A stretch of 64,000 bases of DNA from an uncultured Pelagibacteraceae bacterium. Its GTDB lineage: Bacteria > Pseudomonadota > Alphaproteobacteria > Pelagibacterales > Pelagibacteraceae. The DNA lies in NCBI GenBank assembly GCA_902557605.1, contig CACEAQ010000002.1, positions 19,842-83,841 of the forward strand, read 5' to 3'. A program made the translations under genes and the position numbers. Positions 10,791-20,695 of this stretch are shown in pieces. The notes below the pieces were generated by a model. That model was not told where the DNA came from and did no database searches. It saw only the letters and a list, made by a program, of their open reading frames with translations. Each line of letters opens with the position of its first letter. Position 1 is the first letter of the stretch.

Positions 10791-11363
10791 ATGAGAGCAC
10801 AAAAAACCGTCCCAGAGCAGCTAAAATTGGCAGACTTTGCTGATAAATCGCTATTAATCCTTGATGATGATGATCCCTTAAGGGGCAGGCTTGCAAGAGC
10901 CATGGAGAAGAAAGGATTTCAAGTTAAGGAGGCTAAATCAGTAGCTGAGGGTCTTAATATTGCTAAAACAGCTCCCACAGCCTTTGCTGTAATTGATCTT
11001 AGGCTTGAAGATGGTAATGGATTGGATGTTGTTAAGGAACTTTCAAAAAATAAAAAAGATAGCAGAATTGTAATGTTAACGGGATACGGGAATCTACCTA
11101 CGGCTGTAGCTGCAGTGAAAGAAGGCGCAATCGATTATATAGCTAAACCAGTTGATGCGGACGATGTCGAGTCTGCTTTATTAGCATCGCCAGAATCAAA
11201 AGCAAAGCCTCCTGAAAATCCAATGTCAGCTGATAGAGTAAAGTGGGAACATATACACCGAGTTTTTGAGCTATGTAATAGAAATGTTTCCGAAACAGCT
11301 CGAAGACTTAAGATGCATAGGAGAACACTGCAAAGAATTCTTTCTAAAAGATCTCCAAGATAA
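10791..11363 (+). CDS. regA: redox response regulator RegA/PrrA/ActR
   Basis: A 190-aa two-domain regulator: receiver with acidic pocket (LDDDDPL), phospho-acceptor Asp near 69 (AVIDLRLEDG) and IAKPVDADD, a proline-containing linker, then a Fis-type HTH (NVSETARRLKMHRRTLQRIL), the signature of RegA. It is the expected partner of RegB at 5.2 kb, from which it is separated by the polyamine operon. In relatives RegA adjusts respiration and carbon or nitrogen metabolism to redox state. Divergent from the decarboxylase gene. Confidence 0.92.
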   Translation: MRAQKTVPEQLKLADFADKSLLILDDDDPLRGRLARAMEKKGFQVKEAKSVAEGLNIAKTAPTAFAVIDLRLEDGNGLDVVKELSKNKKDSRIVMLTGYGNLPTAVAAVKEGAIDYIAKPVDADDVESALLASPESKAKPPENPMSADRVKWEHIHRVFELCNRNVSETARRLKMHRRTLQRILSKRSPR

Positions 11364-11364
11364 C

Positions 11365-11916
11365 TTAAATAAATTTTCTAAATTTTTTAATTTGATTTAT
11401 TAAAAGCGTTGCAATTAGAATTTTAAACAACTCTGCTAATAAGAAAGGTTGTGCTCCCAATTTGAATATTGGTTTATCCCAACCTATCAAAGTACCTAGC
11501 CATAACATTCCTAACAAATAAATAAAGCTTGTAGCAAAAGTTAATTTTAAAAAAGTCTTAATATAATTATTATCATAAATAAATTTTCCTGCTAAAAATC
11601 CAGCTACTATAAAACCAATTAGATAACCCATTGTGGGACCTGTGAAGTAAACTATTCCTATACCTTTTTCTGGGGTGCCTGAAAAAATTGGCAAGCCAAT
11701 AATTCCCTCAAACAAATATAAAGAAATAGTAGCCACACCTAATCTCCATCCTAAACTTGCTCCAATTAATAAGACCACTAAAGTTTGCATAGTCATTGGC
11801 ACAGGATAGAAAGGAATTTTAATTTTTGAGGAGATAGCTAGTATAATGCTTCCAATTAAAGCAAAGAAAACATATTTTAATAATTTTGATTGTTTTAAAC
11901 TTTTTACTAATTCCAT
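11365..11916 (-). CDS. bioY: biotin transporter BioY (ECF S component)
   Basis: A 183-aa hydrophobic protein with about six membrane helices and BioY motifs: PFYPVPMTMQTLVVLLIG near residue 35 and YFTGPTMGYLIGF near 90. BioY binds biotin in the membrane and can work alone or with EcfAT. No biotin genes or ECF ATPases are adjacent. It ends 2 nt from regA in a convergent arrangement without visible terminator. Confidence 0.88.
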   Translation of the reverse strand: MELVKSLKQSKLLKYVFFALIGSIILAISSKIKIPFYPVPMTMQTLVVLLIGASLGWRLGVATISLYLFEGIIGLPIFSGTPEKGIGIVYFTGPTMGYLIGFIVAGFLAGKFIYDNNYIKTFLKLTFATSFIYLLGMLWLGTLIGWDKPIFKLGAQPFLLAELFKILIATLLINQIKKFRKFI

Positions 11917-11947
11917 AAGACTAAATAAACATTTTTTTAATTAAAAT

Positions 11948-12877
11948 CTAGTGCTTTGTTAATTGAACGAAAACATCTTCCAAGTCGCCGTCGTCCGTAG
12001 AAATATCCTCAATTTTTAAGTTGTTCTGATTAAAATAATCAATTATTTCACCAAAATTTAACGAATTTTTTTCATATGTTGCAGTGATTTGTTTGCTTGA
12101 AATGATCTTAAACTTAATTCCTTCCATATGAAGAGGAAGATTTAAATTAACAAGCTGAACTTTAAAATTGATTTTTTTGGTTTTAATTCTATCTAAGAGT
12201 TTTTCCGTTGTATCTAAAGCGACCAAATTACCTTTATCAATAATAGCTATACGATCACACATTTCTTGCGCTTCTAAGAGATAGTGCGTAGTTAAGATTA
12301 TTGTTACACCCTCCTTATTAAGTTTTTTAACATTTTTCCAAAGATTATTTCTAAGCTCTACATCTACTCCTGCAGTCGGCTCATCTAAAATTAAAATAGG
12401 AGGCTGATGAACCATTGCTTTTGCAATTAAAAGTCTCCTTTTCATGCCACCAGACAAACTTCTTGAATACGAATTAGCCTTACCCTCCAGGGAAACCATT
12501 TTGAGTATTAGTTCTGTGATTCTTTCTGTTTTATCTATACCATAAAGTCCAGCTTGCAGTTCTAATAATTGCTTTGGACTAAAAAAAGCATCTAAATTTA
12601 TCTCTTGAGGAACTATTCCAATAGAGGCTTTAACTTGTCTCGGGTTTTTATCAAGATCGAAACCCCAAACATTAACAAGACCAGATGTTTTAGATACTGT
12701 CCCACCTAAAATACTTAAAAAAGTTGTTTTGCCAGCACCGTTTGGTCCAAGTAGCCCAAACACTTCACCTTCTTTAACTTCAAAAGTTAAATCCGTAATA
12801 GCTTTAGTTTCCTTTTTTGTTTTGGAGTTTGAATAGATTTTGTTAAGATTTTCAACAGTTAATGCGTTATTTGACAT
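11948..12877 (-). CDS. ABC transporter ATP-binding protein (ABC-2/NatA type)
   Basis: A 309-aa ATPase with Walker A GPNGAGKTT, Q-loop region, signature LSGGMKRRLLIAKAM and Walker B ILILDEPTAGVD; a C-terminal extension of about 80 residues resembles drug/Na+ exporter ATPases of the ABC-2 class. Such ATPases normally pair with an ABC-2 permease, but none is adjacent here: bioY is downstream and polA is divergent upstream. Substrate unknown. Confidence 0.85.
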   Translation of the reverse strand: MSNNALTVENLNKIYSNSKTKKETKAITDLTFEVKEGEVFGLLGPNGAGKTTFLSILGGTVSKTSGLVNVWGFDLDKNPRQVKASIGIVPQEINLDAFFSPKQLLELQAGLYGIDKTERITELILKMVSLEGKANSYSRSLSGGMKRRLLIAKAMVHQPPILILDEPTAGVDVELRNNLWKNVKKLNKEGVTIILTTHYLLEAQEMCDRIAIIDKGNLVALDTTEKLLDRIKTKKINFKVQLVNLNLPLHMEGIKFKIISSKQITATYEKNSLNFGEIIDYFNQNNLKIEDISTDDGDLEDVFVQLTKH

Positions 12878-12919
12878 AATTTTTTAATCTAAGTAAAGAA
12901 TTCAATGTAATATGTATAT

Positions 12920-15685
12920 ATGAGTTCAATAAAAAAAACAGATCATTTTTATCTAATTGATGGATCCGGCTACATTTTCAGAGCTTATTATGCTTTGCCG
13001 CCTCTATCTAGAAAAAGTGATGGGTTACCAACAGGAGCTGTCAGTGGTTTTTGCTCGATGCTTTTTAAGCTTTTAGAGGATGCTAGATCCGATGACTCAA
13101 AAAATAAACCAACCCATTTTGCTGTTATATTCGACTCAGCTAGAAAAAATTTTAGAAATGAAATTTACAGCGAATATAAAGCGAACAGACAAGAAGCACC
13201 TGACGATTTAGCGCCTCAATTTGAGTACATCAGAAAATCTGTTGAGGCTTTCAACTTACCCTCTATTGAACTTTTAAATTATGAAGCAGATGATCTTATA
13301 GCCACTTATGCAAAAAAAATTACTGAAGTTGGCGCAAAGGTTACCGTGATATCGTCGGATAAAGATTTAATGCAGTTAGTATCAAATAAAGTCAGACTAT
13401 TTGATCCTATGAAAAGTAAAGTTATAGGTGAAAAAGATGTAATTGAAAAATTTGGAGTTAAACCAAGTCAAGTAATCGACGTGCAATCACTTGCTGGAGA
13501 TAGCTCAGATAATGTGCCTGGAGTTCCTGGTATTGGCATTAAAACAGCAGCGGAACTTATAAATAAATATAAAACCTTAGAAAATTTATTAAATAAGGCA
13601 TCAGAAATACCTCAGAACAAAAGAAGGGAAACATTATTGTCTAACAAAGATAAAGCTATGATTAGTAAGCAATTAGTAACTTTAAAAAATGATGTTCCAC
13701 TTAAAAATGATGCTGCTGACTTTATAATTAAAGATATTAATAAAGATAAACTATACGATTTTTTAAGAGATATGGAATTTAATAGATTGTTGAGCCAAGC
13801 AATTAGTTTTTATGGTGAACCTGGAAGCAAAGATTTTAATGAGAAAAATCCAGTAAAAAAAAACAATAAGATAAATATTAAGACCTACAAAACTATTTTC
13901 AAAGAGAAACAACTGGATGAATTAGTAAAAAAATTAAATGAAAAATCATTCATAGCAGTTGACACTGAAACCTCATCTTTAAATCCTCAAGAAGCAGATC
14001 TAGTTGGTGTATCGTTATGTTATGAGGCTAACCAAGCTTTCTATATCCCAGTAGGTCATACAGAAAAAACGGAATTAAAAAAGGATGTAGTTTTGAAAAA
14101 ACTTAAACCGATTTTAGAAGACCCAAGTATAAAAAAAGTTGGCCAAAATATAAAATATGACTTTATAATATTTAAAAATTACGGCATCGAACTAAACTCG
14201 GTAGAAGATACGATGTTACTTTCGTACACACTAGACGCGGGAAATAATAGACATAATATGGATACGTTATCTGAATTACACCTTGGTCACAAAACCATAT
14301 CTTATAAACAGTTAGTTGGAACTGGAAAAAAGCAGTTAAACTTTTCAGAAGTAGATCTTAAATCAGCCACTGAGTATGCTGCTGAAGATGCAGATATAAC
14401 GTTTAGATTATATGAAGTTTTATCTGAGAGAGTATCCAAGGAAAAGTTAGAAAAAGTTTATGAGGAATTTGAAAAGCCAATGATAAAAATTCTTTCAAAA
14501 CTAGAGTCGAGCGGTGTAAAAGTTGACGATGTTTATCTTAAAAAACTTTCAAAAAAATTTGAGGAAAGATTAATAACTATTGAAAAAGAAATTTATAAAA
14601 TATCGGGTAAAAAATTTAATATCGGATCACCAAAACAATTAGGAGAAATTATTTATAATGACCTGAAGATAGCAAAATTAAAAAAAACTAAGAAAGGAAG
14701 TTTAGCTACGAGCGCTAAAATTCTAGAGGAATTGGCATTGACTGGACATAAATTTCCTAATTTAATTTTAGAATGGCGCCAAGTTTCAAAACTAAAAAGT
14801 ACTTATACAGATGCTTTGCAAGATCATATAAGTAAAAAAACAAAAAGAGTGCATACTTCTTTTTTATTAGCTGCAACTAATACTGGCAGGTTAGCATCGA
14901 GTGATCCTAATCTACAAAATATTCCTATAAAAACTTCAGACGGTAAAGAGATAAGAAAAGCCTTTATAGCAGATAAAAATAATTTATTAATTTCTGCAGA
15001 TTATAATCAAATAGAAATGAGAATTCTTGCTGATATGGCTGACGTAAAAGAATTAAAGAAAGCTTTTAAAAATAAACAGGATATACATTCTTTAACAGCT
15101 AGCCAAGTTTTTGATGTTCCCATTACAAAAGTGACAGATGATTTTAGAAGAAAAGCTAAGGCAATTAATTTTGGAATTATTTATGGAATTACACAATATG
15201 GATTAGCAAAACAAATATCAGTTTCAAATGAAGAGGCTTTAAGTTTCATTAATTCATATTTTAATAAATTTCCTGAAATTAAAGATTATATGAATACGAC
15301 AATCAAAACTTGCAGAAAACAAGGCTTTGTTACAAATATTTTTGGAAGAAGAATTCATTTAAGAGGAATTAATGATAAAAATTTTAGCGTGCGCGCATTT
15401 CAAGAAAGAGCAGCAATTAATGCACCAATACAAGGATCAGCTGCAGATATCATAAGACTAGCAATGATTAAAATTGATAGAATCCTTGAAGAAAAAAAGA
15501 AAGCAAAAATGCTTTTACAAATACATGATGAACTTATTTTTGAGTGTTTAAAAAAAGATGAGAGTGAAGTAAAAAAAATTGTTAAAGAAGTTATGATGTC
15601 AGTTTCAAGTTCAGACCATCACATGTTTTCAATACCTTTAGAAGTAAGTATTAACTCTGGAAACAATTGGGGAGAGGCCCATTAA
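12920..15685 (+). CDS. polA: DNA polymerase I
   Basis: A full-length 921-aa Pol I. Residues 1-280 form the 5' nuclease (LIDGSGYIFRAYYALP, SSDKDLMQLV, GVPGIGIKTAAELI). The central 3'-5' exonuclease keeps its acidic residues (FIAVDTETSSL, NIKYDF, YAAEDADIT). The polymerase core has motif A (ADYNQIEMRILA), motif B (RRKAKAINFGIIYG) and motif C (QIHDELIFE). It functions in Okazaki-fragment processing and repair. A TAATAT ends 6 nt before the ATG and may start a leaderless transcript. Confidence 0.97.
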   Translation: MSSIKKTDHFYLIDGSGYIFRAYYALPPLSRKSDGLPTGAVSGFCSMLFKLLEDARSDDSKNKPTHFAVIFDSARKNFRNEIYSEYKANRQEAPDDLAPQFEYIRKSVEAFNLPSIELLNYEADDLIATYAKKITEVGAKVTVISSDKDLMQLVSNKVRLFDPMKSKVIGEKDVIEKFGVKPSQVIDVQSLAGDSSDNVPGVPGIGIKTAAELINKYKTLENLLNKASEIPQNKRRETLLSNKDKAMISKQLVTLKNDVPLKNDAADFIIKDINKDKLYDFLRDMEFNRLLSQAISFYGEPGSKDFNEKNPVKKNNKINIKTYKTIFKEKQLDELVKKLNEKSFIAVDTETSSLNPQEADLVGVSLCYEANQAFYIPVGHTEKTELKKDVVLKKLKPILEDPSIKKVGQNIKYDFIIFKNYGIELNSVEDTMLLSYTLDAGNNRHNMDTLSELHLGHKTISYKQLVGTGKKQLNFSEVDLKSATEYAAEDADITFRLYEVLSERVSKEKLEKVYEEFEKPMIKILSKLESSGVKVDDVYLKKLSKKFEERLITIEKEIYKISGKKFNIGSPKQLGEIIYNDLKIAKLKKTKKGSLATSAKILEELALTGHKFPNLILEWRQVSKLKSTYTDALQDHISKKTKRVHTSFLLAATNTGRLASSDPNLQNIPIKTSDGKEIRKAFIADKNNLLISADYNQIEMRILADMADVKELKKAFKNKQDIHSLTASQVFDVPITKVTDDFRRKAKAINFGIIYGITQYGLAKQISVSNEEALSFINSYFNKFPEIKDYMNTTIKTCRKQGFVTNIFGRRIHLRGINDKNFSVRAFQERAAINAPIQGSAADIIRLAMIKIDRILEEKKKAKMLLQIHDELIFECLKKDESEVKKIVKEVMMSVSSSDHHMFSIPLEVSINSGNNWGEAH

Positions 15686-15725
15686 ACGCCTAAATTTTGA
15701 CAACATAATTAAGAGAATAAAAAAT

Positions 15726-16424
15726 ATGAGTCAAACAATAGCTTTAGTAGATGACGATAGAAATATACTAACCAGTATAAGTATTGCTTTGGAAAGAGAA
15801 GGTTTTAAAGTTCAAACTTATATAGACGGGGAGTCCGCTTTAATAGGATTGACTAGAAATCCACCTGACTTAGCTATATTGGATATTAAAATGCCAAGGA
15901 TGGATGGAGAAGAATTATTAAAAAAGCTTAAAAAAAAGATGTCAATTCCAATTATCTTTCTAACATCAAAAGATGATGAAGTTGATGAATTACTTGGTTT
16001 GAAGTTGGGTGCTGATGATTTTGTCAAAAAATCTGGAGGTTTTTCTACAAAAGTTTTAATAGAGAGAATTAGAGTTCAATTAAGAAAAAAAACTAATACT
16101 GTCGATGACACAAAAAATATAATTAGTCACGGTAAATTAAAACTAGATCCTGCCCAATTAGAGTGTGAATGGAACGGAAAAGCTTTACCAGACAAGCTGA
16201 CAACTACAGAATTTTTAATAGTTAAAGAATTAGCTAAAAGACCAGGTGTTATAAAAGAAAGAGCACATTTAATGGACATAGCCTATAAGGAAAATACAGA
16301 AATTGAAGATAGGACGATTGATAGTCACGTAAAAAGAATTAGAAAAAAGTTTAAAAAAGTGGATGAAAAGTTTTCCGCGATTGAAACAAGATATGGAAGT
16401 GGATATAGATGGAATGTTAGCTAA
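15726..16424 (+). CDS. chvI: OmpR-family response regulator, ChvI-like
   Basis: Receiver domain (VDDDRNILTSI, LAILDIKMPRMDG with the phospho-Asp, FLTSKDDEVDELLGLKLGADDF) followed by an OmpR-type winged helix (ELAKRPGVIKERAHLMDIAY, DRTIDSHVKRIRKKF, ETRYGSGYRW). The DELLGL and GADDFVKK stretches resemble alphaproteobacterial ChvI. The stop overlaps the start of the kinase by 1 nt, so they form one two-component operon. A TTGACA lies upstream at 15697-15702. Annotation as OmpR is a possible synonym. Confidence 0.85.
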   Translation: MSQTIALVDDDRNILTSISIALEREGFKVQTYIDGESALIGLTRNPPDLAILDIKMPRMDGEELLKKLKKKMSIPIIFLTSKDDEVDELLGLKLGADDFVKKSGGFSTKVLIERIRVQLRKKTNTVDDTKNIISHGKLKLDPAQLECEWNGKALPDKLTTTEFLIVKELAKRPGVIKERAHLMDIAYKENTEIEDRTIDSHVKRIRKKFKKVDEKFSAIETRYGSGYRWNVS

Positions 16425-17944
16425 TGAAACAAAAAAAATCAGCTTCTATTTTAAAGAAGTTTTTAATTATTAACCTTACAGTCTTTTCTGTATTAGGACT
16501 TTTTACAATTATATACCTTGAAGCAATCCAACCAAATCTAGTAAAGGAAAGATCAGATAATCATAAAATAGTAATTAATAATACCAAAGATAATCTTGAA
16601 AGACTAAATACAGAATATACTAAAGAGGGAATTAGAGATTTCTTGCTCTCTACAAGATTTTTATTTCAAAGTCTAGATCGTGTCCAATTTTATGACTTAT
16701 CTGGAAATCTAATTGGCGATACTAATATTTTAGATTTGGATCAAAGTGTTTTTACAGGATCAGATATAATTTTTGAAGAAGCTTTGAGTGGGGAAAAAAT
16801 CAAGCCAGATATTGAAGAAAGACTTGAAGAAGAAGAAATAGACGAAATTAAAGATATTATTACTAATAAATATAACGATGAAATAATGACTATTACCAAT
16901 GATAAAAAAAATAATTTTTTTGTAAGCACGCTAAGTAAAATTCAATTCCAAAACGATGATATCGGTTATATTGTAGTTTCAGAGCAAGCTAATGATATCA
17001 CCATTGCTGTGAAAGAGAGAAAAGCATTTATAATAAGAACTATGATTGCTGTTGCAATTGTGATTTTAATCTTTTCTCTATTTTTAAATAAATATATTCT
17101 TAAGCCAATTGGACTTTTGGTTAAATTTAGTGACGGAGTCAAAAAAAAATCTAGTCAAACAATCGATATAAACAAAGTTTTTATAAGAAATGATGAAATT
17201 GGAAAACTCACAAAGTCAATTGATGAAATGACTAAAGAATTACAACAACGAACAAATAGAGCAGAAACATTTTCAAATGATTTAGCTCATGAAATAAGAA
17301 ATCCACTTGCATCTTTAAAAAGTGCCTCAGAACTTTTAGACAAAACTACTGAAAAAAATGAAGGAGAAAAACTTCTTAAGATCATAAATCATGATGTAGA
17401 AAGAATAGAAAGATTAATAACAGATTACACTCAAATTTTAAAAGATGAAGCATCTTTATCCCGAGAAAAAATGAGTAAAATAAATTTAGTTGAAATTGTT
17501 AATAGTGTAGTAGAAGATTTTAACCAAGATCTGATTAATCAAAATAAAAAAATTGAGATAAGTGTCATAAATAAAATTAAAAGTAAAAATGGCCATTTTA
17601 TACTCGGTATAAGCAATAGATTGGAGCAAGTAATTGCTAATTTGTTGGACAATTCGATTTCATTTAGCAATGATGACCAAAAAATCGAGATTGGCCTTGA
17701 AGAAACTTCTAGTAATCTATTAGTATCAGTCAAAGATGAAGGACCTGGCTTTACTGAAACTTCACCTCAGAAAATTTTTAAACGTTTTTATAGCAACAGA
17801 CCTTCGAGTTTTGGAAAACACTCTGGCTTAGGATTAAATATCGTTAAAAATATTGTCGAATTACATAAAGGAACAATAGCAGCCTCAAATAGGATAAATA
17901 CAAAAGGGGCCCAGGTCGAGGTTTTACTTCCTAAATTGACCTAA
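16424..17944 (+). CDS. chvG: sensor histidine kinase, ChvG-like
   Basis: A 506-aa kinase with an N-terminal membrane segment near residues 11-31, a periplasmic sensor region of about 165 aa, a second membrane segment near 201-220, a HAMP linker, an H-box DLAHEIRNPLASL (His about 289) and ATPase motifs NLLDNSISFS, DEGPGF and GLGLNIVKNIVELH. Architecture and gene pairing match ChvG/ExoS, which senses envelope or acid stress in other alphaproteobacteria. Unlike many relatives there is no hprK or PTS gene after it; ahcY follows. Confidence 0.84.
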   Translation: MKQKKSASILKKFLIINLTVFSVLGLFTIIYLEAIQPNLVKERSDNHKIVINNTKDNLERLNTEYTKEGIRDFLLSTRFLFQSLDRVQFYDLSGNLIGDTNILDLDQSVFTGSDIIFEEALSGEKIKPDIEERLEEEEIDEIKDIITNKYNDEIMTITNDKKNNFFVSTLSKIQFQNDDIGYIVVSEQANDITIAVKERKAFIIRTMIAVAIVILIFSLFLNKYILKPIGLLVKFSDGVKKKSSQTIDINKVFIRNDEIGKLTKSIDEMTKELQQRTNRAETFSNDLAHEIRNPLASLKSASELLDKTTEKNEGEKLLKIINHDVERIERLITDYTQILKDEASLSREKMSKINLVEIVNSVVEDFNQDLINQNKKIEISVINKIKSKNGHFILGISNRLEQVIANLLDNSISFSNDDQKIEIGLEETSSNLLVSVKDEGPGFTETSPQKIFKRFYSNRPSSFGKHSGLGLNIVKNIVELHKGTIAASNRINTKGAQVEVLLPKLT

Positions 17945-17992
17945 CATTATTTCTTGCTAAGGTTTATTTATGTTGATAATAACTTCTTCAAT

Positions 17993-19282
17993 ATGGTTCA
18001 GGATTATAAAGTAAAAGATATTAATCAAGCTGATTTTGGAAGAAAAGAAATTTCTTTAGCAGAAACGGAAATGCCAGGACTTATGGCTCTTCGAAAAGAG
18101 TACAAAGGTAAAAAACCTCTGAAGGGTGCAAAAATCTTAGGTTGTCTTCATATGACAATACAAACAGCAGTTTTAATTGAAACTTTAGCGGAACTTGGAG
18201 CAGAAGTTAGATGGTCTTCATGTAATATTTTTTCAACACAAGATCATGCAGCAGCTGCAATAGCCAAAGCGGGTATTCCTGTTTTTGCTTGGAAAGGCGA
18301 GACAGAAAAGGAGTATTGGTGGTGCGTTAAGCAAACCATTGAAGGAAAAAAAGATTGGAAACCAAATATGATTTTAGATGATGGTGGTGACCTTACAGCT
18401 ATAATGCACAAAGAATATAAAAATTTATTAAAAGATGTTAAGGGTGTTTCAGAAGAGACTACAACAGGTGTTTTAGCACTTAAAAAGATGGAGGCTAATA
18501 AAGAGCTACTTATACCTGCAATAAATGTAAACGACTCGGTGACAAAATCTAAATTTGATAACCTTTATGGTTGTAGAGAAAGTTTAGTAGACGGAATAAA
18601 AAGAGCAACTGATGTAATGATGTCAGGCAAAGTAGCCATTGTCGCTGGATTTGGTGATGTTGGTAAAGGAAGTGCTGCTTCTTTACGTCAAGCAGGTGCA
18701 AGAGTTATGGTAACCGAGACAGATCCGATCTGCGCTTTACAAGCTGCTATGGAAGGTTACGAAGTCGTTGTTATGGATGAGGCTATCAAATATGCCGATA
18801 TAGTAGTAACTGCAACAGGAAATAAAGATATAGTTACAGCTGATCATATGAGAGATATGAAAGACAGAGCAATACTTTGCAACATAGGTCACTTTGATAA
18901 TGAAATTCAAGTTGAGGCTTTAAAAAACTACAAATGGGATGAAATAAAACCTCAAGTGCATGAGATTGAATTACCTAGTAAAAAAAGAATCATTCTTCTA
19001 GCCGAGGGAAGATTGGTAAACTTGGGATGTGCTACAGGCCATCCTAGTTTTGTTATGAGTGCTTCATTTACAAATCAAGTAATTGCTCAAATTGAATTAT
19101 GGAATAACTCAGATAAGTATGAGAAAAAGGTTTATGTACTTCCAAAACATCTTGATGAAAAAGTTGCAATGCTTCATTTAGAAAAAGTAGGTGCTAAATT
19201 AACCAAAATGTCAAAAGAGCAAGCCGATTATATTAGCGTTAAACCATCAGGACCATTCAAACCAGATACTTACCGCTACTAA
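17993..19282 (+). CDS. ahcY: adenosylhomocysteinase
   Basis: SAH hydrolase cleaves S-adenosylhomocysteine to adenosine and homocysteine, maintaining methyl-transfer reactions. Motifs: [44 protein letters not shown] with the substrate-site Lys/Asp, the NAD-binding [10 protein letters not shown], and the C-terminal KPDTYRY. The track starts at a TTG (17954); the ATG at 17993 fits the family N-terminus and gives 429 aa. GATAAT at 17975-17980 may be a promoter -10 with a very short leader. Confidence 0.96.
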   Translation: MVQDYKVKDINQADFGRKEISLAETEMPGLMALRKEYKGKKPLKGAKILGCLHMTIQTAVLIETLAELGAEVRWSSCNIFSTQDHAAAAIAKAGIPVFAWKGETEKEYWWCVKQTIEGKKDWKPNMILDDGGDLTAIMHKEYKNLLKDVKGVSEETTTGVLALKKMEANKELLIPAINVNDSVTKSKFDNLYGCRESLVDGIKRATDVMMSGKVAIVAGFGDVGKGSAASLRQAGARVMVTETDPICALQAAMEGYEVVVMDEAIKYADIVVTATGNKDIVTADHMRDMKDRAILCNIGHFDNEIQVEALKNYKWDEIKPQVHEIELPSKKRIILLAEGRLVNLGCATGHPSFVMSASFTNQVIAQIELWNNSDKYEKKVYVLPKHLDEKVAMLHLEKVGAKLTKMSKEQADYISVKPSGPFKPDTYRY

Positions 19283-19293
19283 AACAGTAGCTA

Positions 19294-19743
19294 ATGATTG
19301 TAAAATCTTTAGAACATTTAAACTCCTTATCACAAAAAATTGCGGACAAGCTAGCTAAAAACGATTGTATCTTTTTAATCGGTGAAATCGGAGTAGGGAA
19401 AACCACTTTTACAAGATATTTGATAAATTATTTACAAGAAAAAAAAGGAGAAAAGATTTCCGAAGTACTTAGCCCCACTTTTAACTTACTTTATGAGTAT
19501 GATTTAAAGGGAATTAAGATTATGCATTATGATCTTTACAGAATAAGAGATAAAAAAGAATTAAAGCATTTAGGAATATTTTTAGATAAGCAAGATACAA
19601 TTAAGATTATTGAATGGCCACAACTCATAAATATTCCATTATCTGATAAGTTAGAAATATATATAGATTATGCTAAAAATGAAAAAGAGAGGGAGATAAA
19701 ATTTGTAGGTACAGGTAAATGGAAAATTTTGAATGAATTATAA
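19294..19743 (+). CDS. tsaE: tRNA t6A37 biosynthesis ATPase TsaE
   Basis: A 149-aa YjeE/TsaE P-loop protein: GEIGVGKTTFTRYLI, SPTFNLLYEY and HYDLYRI are diagnostic, and IIEWPQ is also present. TsaE works with TsaB and TsaD to form threonylcarbamoyladenosine in ANN-decoding tRNAs. It begins 11 nt after ahcY and overlaps the following phosphotransferase by 11 nt, the usual alphaproteobacterial order. Confidence 0.93.
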   Translation: MIVKSLEHLNSLSQKIADKLAKNDCIFLIGEIGVGKTTFTRYLINYLQEKKGEKISEVLSPTFNLLYEYDLKGIKIMHYDLYRIRDKKELKHLGIFLDKQDTIKIIEWPQLINIPLSDKLEIYIDYAKNEKEREIKFVGTGKWKILNEL

Positions 19744-20695
19744 ACTTAAAAAAATTTCAGGAGATGCATCGTTCAGAGAATTTTACAGGTTAAAAAAAGG
19801 AAAAAATTCATCAATTGTAGTCCAAGCAAAAAAAGAAAAATTTAAAAATTTAATTACCTATATTGTTGTTAACAAAATTTTAGAAAAAAATAAAATATAT
19901 GTACCTAAGTTAATTTCCAATCACTATGAGCATAATGTTATTGAAATCACTGATTTGGGACAAAAGTCTTTTTACAATTCAATTATCAAAAAAAAAAAAA
20001 AATTTAAAGATTACAAAGATTTAATTAAGATTATTATAAAATTACAAAATATAAAGTTAAAAAAAAATTATCGTTTAGGAAAATTCAAAGTTAATTTTCA
20101 AAATTATTCAATTAAGAATCTGCATAAAGAATCAGATTTATTTTTTGAATGGTACTTAAAGTATTGTTCCAAAATTTCAAAACAAAAAAAAGTTAAAGAT
20201 ATTATAAAAAATGAATTAACTAAAATATACAAAAAACTTTATTTTCAAAATGATACTTTTGTGCATAGAGATTTTCATGCATCAAATATAATGATAAATA
20301 AAAATAAACTTGGTTTGATAGATAGCCAAGATGCAATAATTGGAAATCCGTTATATGATGTGGCTTCATTAATTGATGATGTAAGAATAAAATTACCCTC
20401 AAATTTAAAAGAGAAATTATTGAATTATTATTATTATAAATCGAGGTTTAAAAAAGAGAAATATAAAAATTTAAAAAATGATTTTGAAATATTATCTGTT
20501 CAAAGAAATTTAAAAATTCTAGGGATATTCGTAAGACTTTTTAAAAGAGATGGCAAACCAAATTATTTAAAATATTTACCTTATACATGGAGTTTAATTG
20601 AGAAACGTCTCAAAAATCCTGTCTTCAAAAACCTAAACTTATTATTTAAAAAGCATCTAAAAATTAAAAAACTGAAAAAAATTAATAATTTATGA
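19733..20695 (+). CDS. amgK: N-acetylmuramate/GlcNAc anomeric kinase AmgK-like
   Basis: A 320-aa aminoglycoside-phosphotransferase-fold kinase with the catalytic loop HRDFHASNIMI and metal-binding LGLIDSQDAIIGNPLYDVASLIDD. Its position between tsaE and murU is the known alphaproteobacterial arrangement of the cell-wall recycling kinase AmgK. It overlaps murU by 4 nt. The coding sequence is very A-rich and carries an A15 homopolymer (19988-20002) encoding five lysines. Substrate inferred from context. Confidence 0.82.
   Translation: MNYKLKKISGDASFREFYRLKKGKNSSIVVQAKKEKFKNLITYIVVNKILEKNKIYVPKLISNHYEHNVIEITDLGQKSFYNSIIKKKKKFKDYKDLIKIIIKLQNIKLKKNYRLGKFKVNFQNYSIKNLHKESDLFFEWYLKYCSKISKQKKVKDIIKNELTKIYKKLYFQNDTFVHRDFHASNIMINKNKLGLIDSQDAIIGNPLYDVASLIDDVRIKLPSNLKEKLLNYYYYKSRFKKEKYKNLKNDFEILSVQRNLKILGIFVRLFKRDGKPNYLKYLPYTWSLIEKRLKNPVFKNLNLLFKKHLKIKKLKKINNL

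Noticed and set aside
17945-17992. SAM or SAH riboswitch ahead of ahcY
   Set aside because: The gap is under 50 nt with no stem pairs of the required kind.
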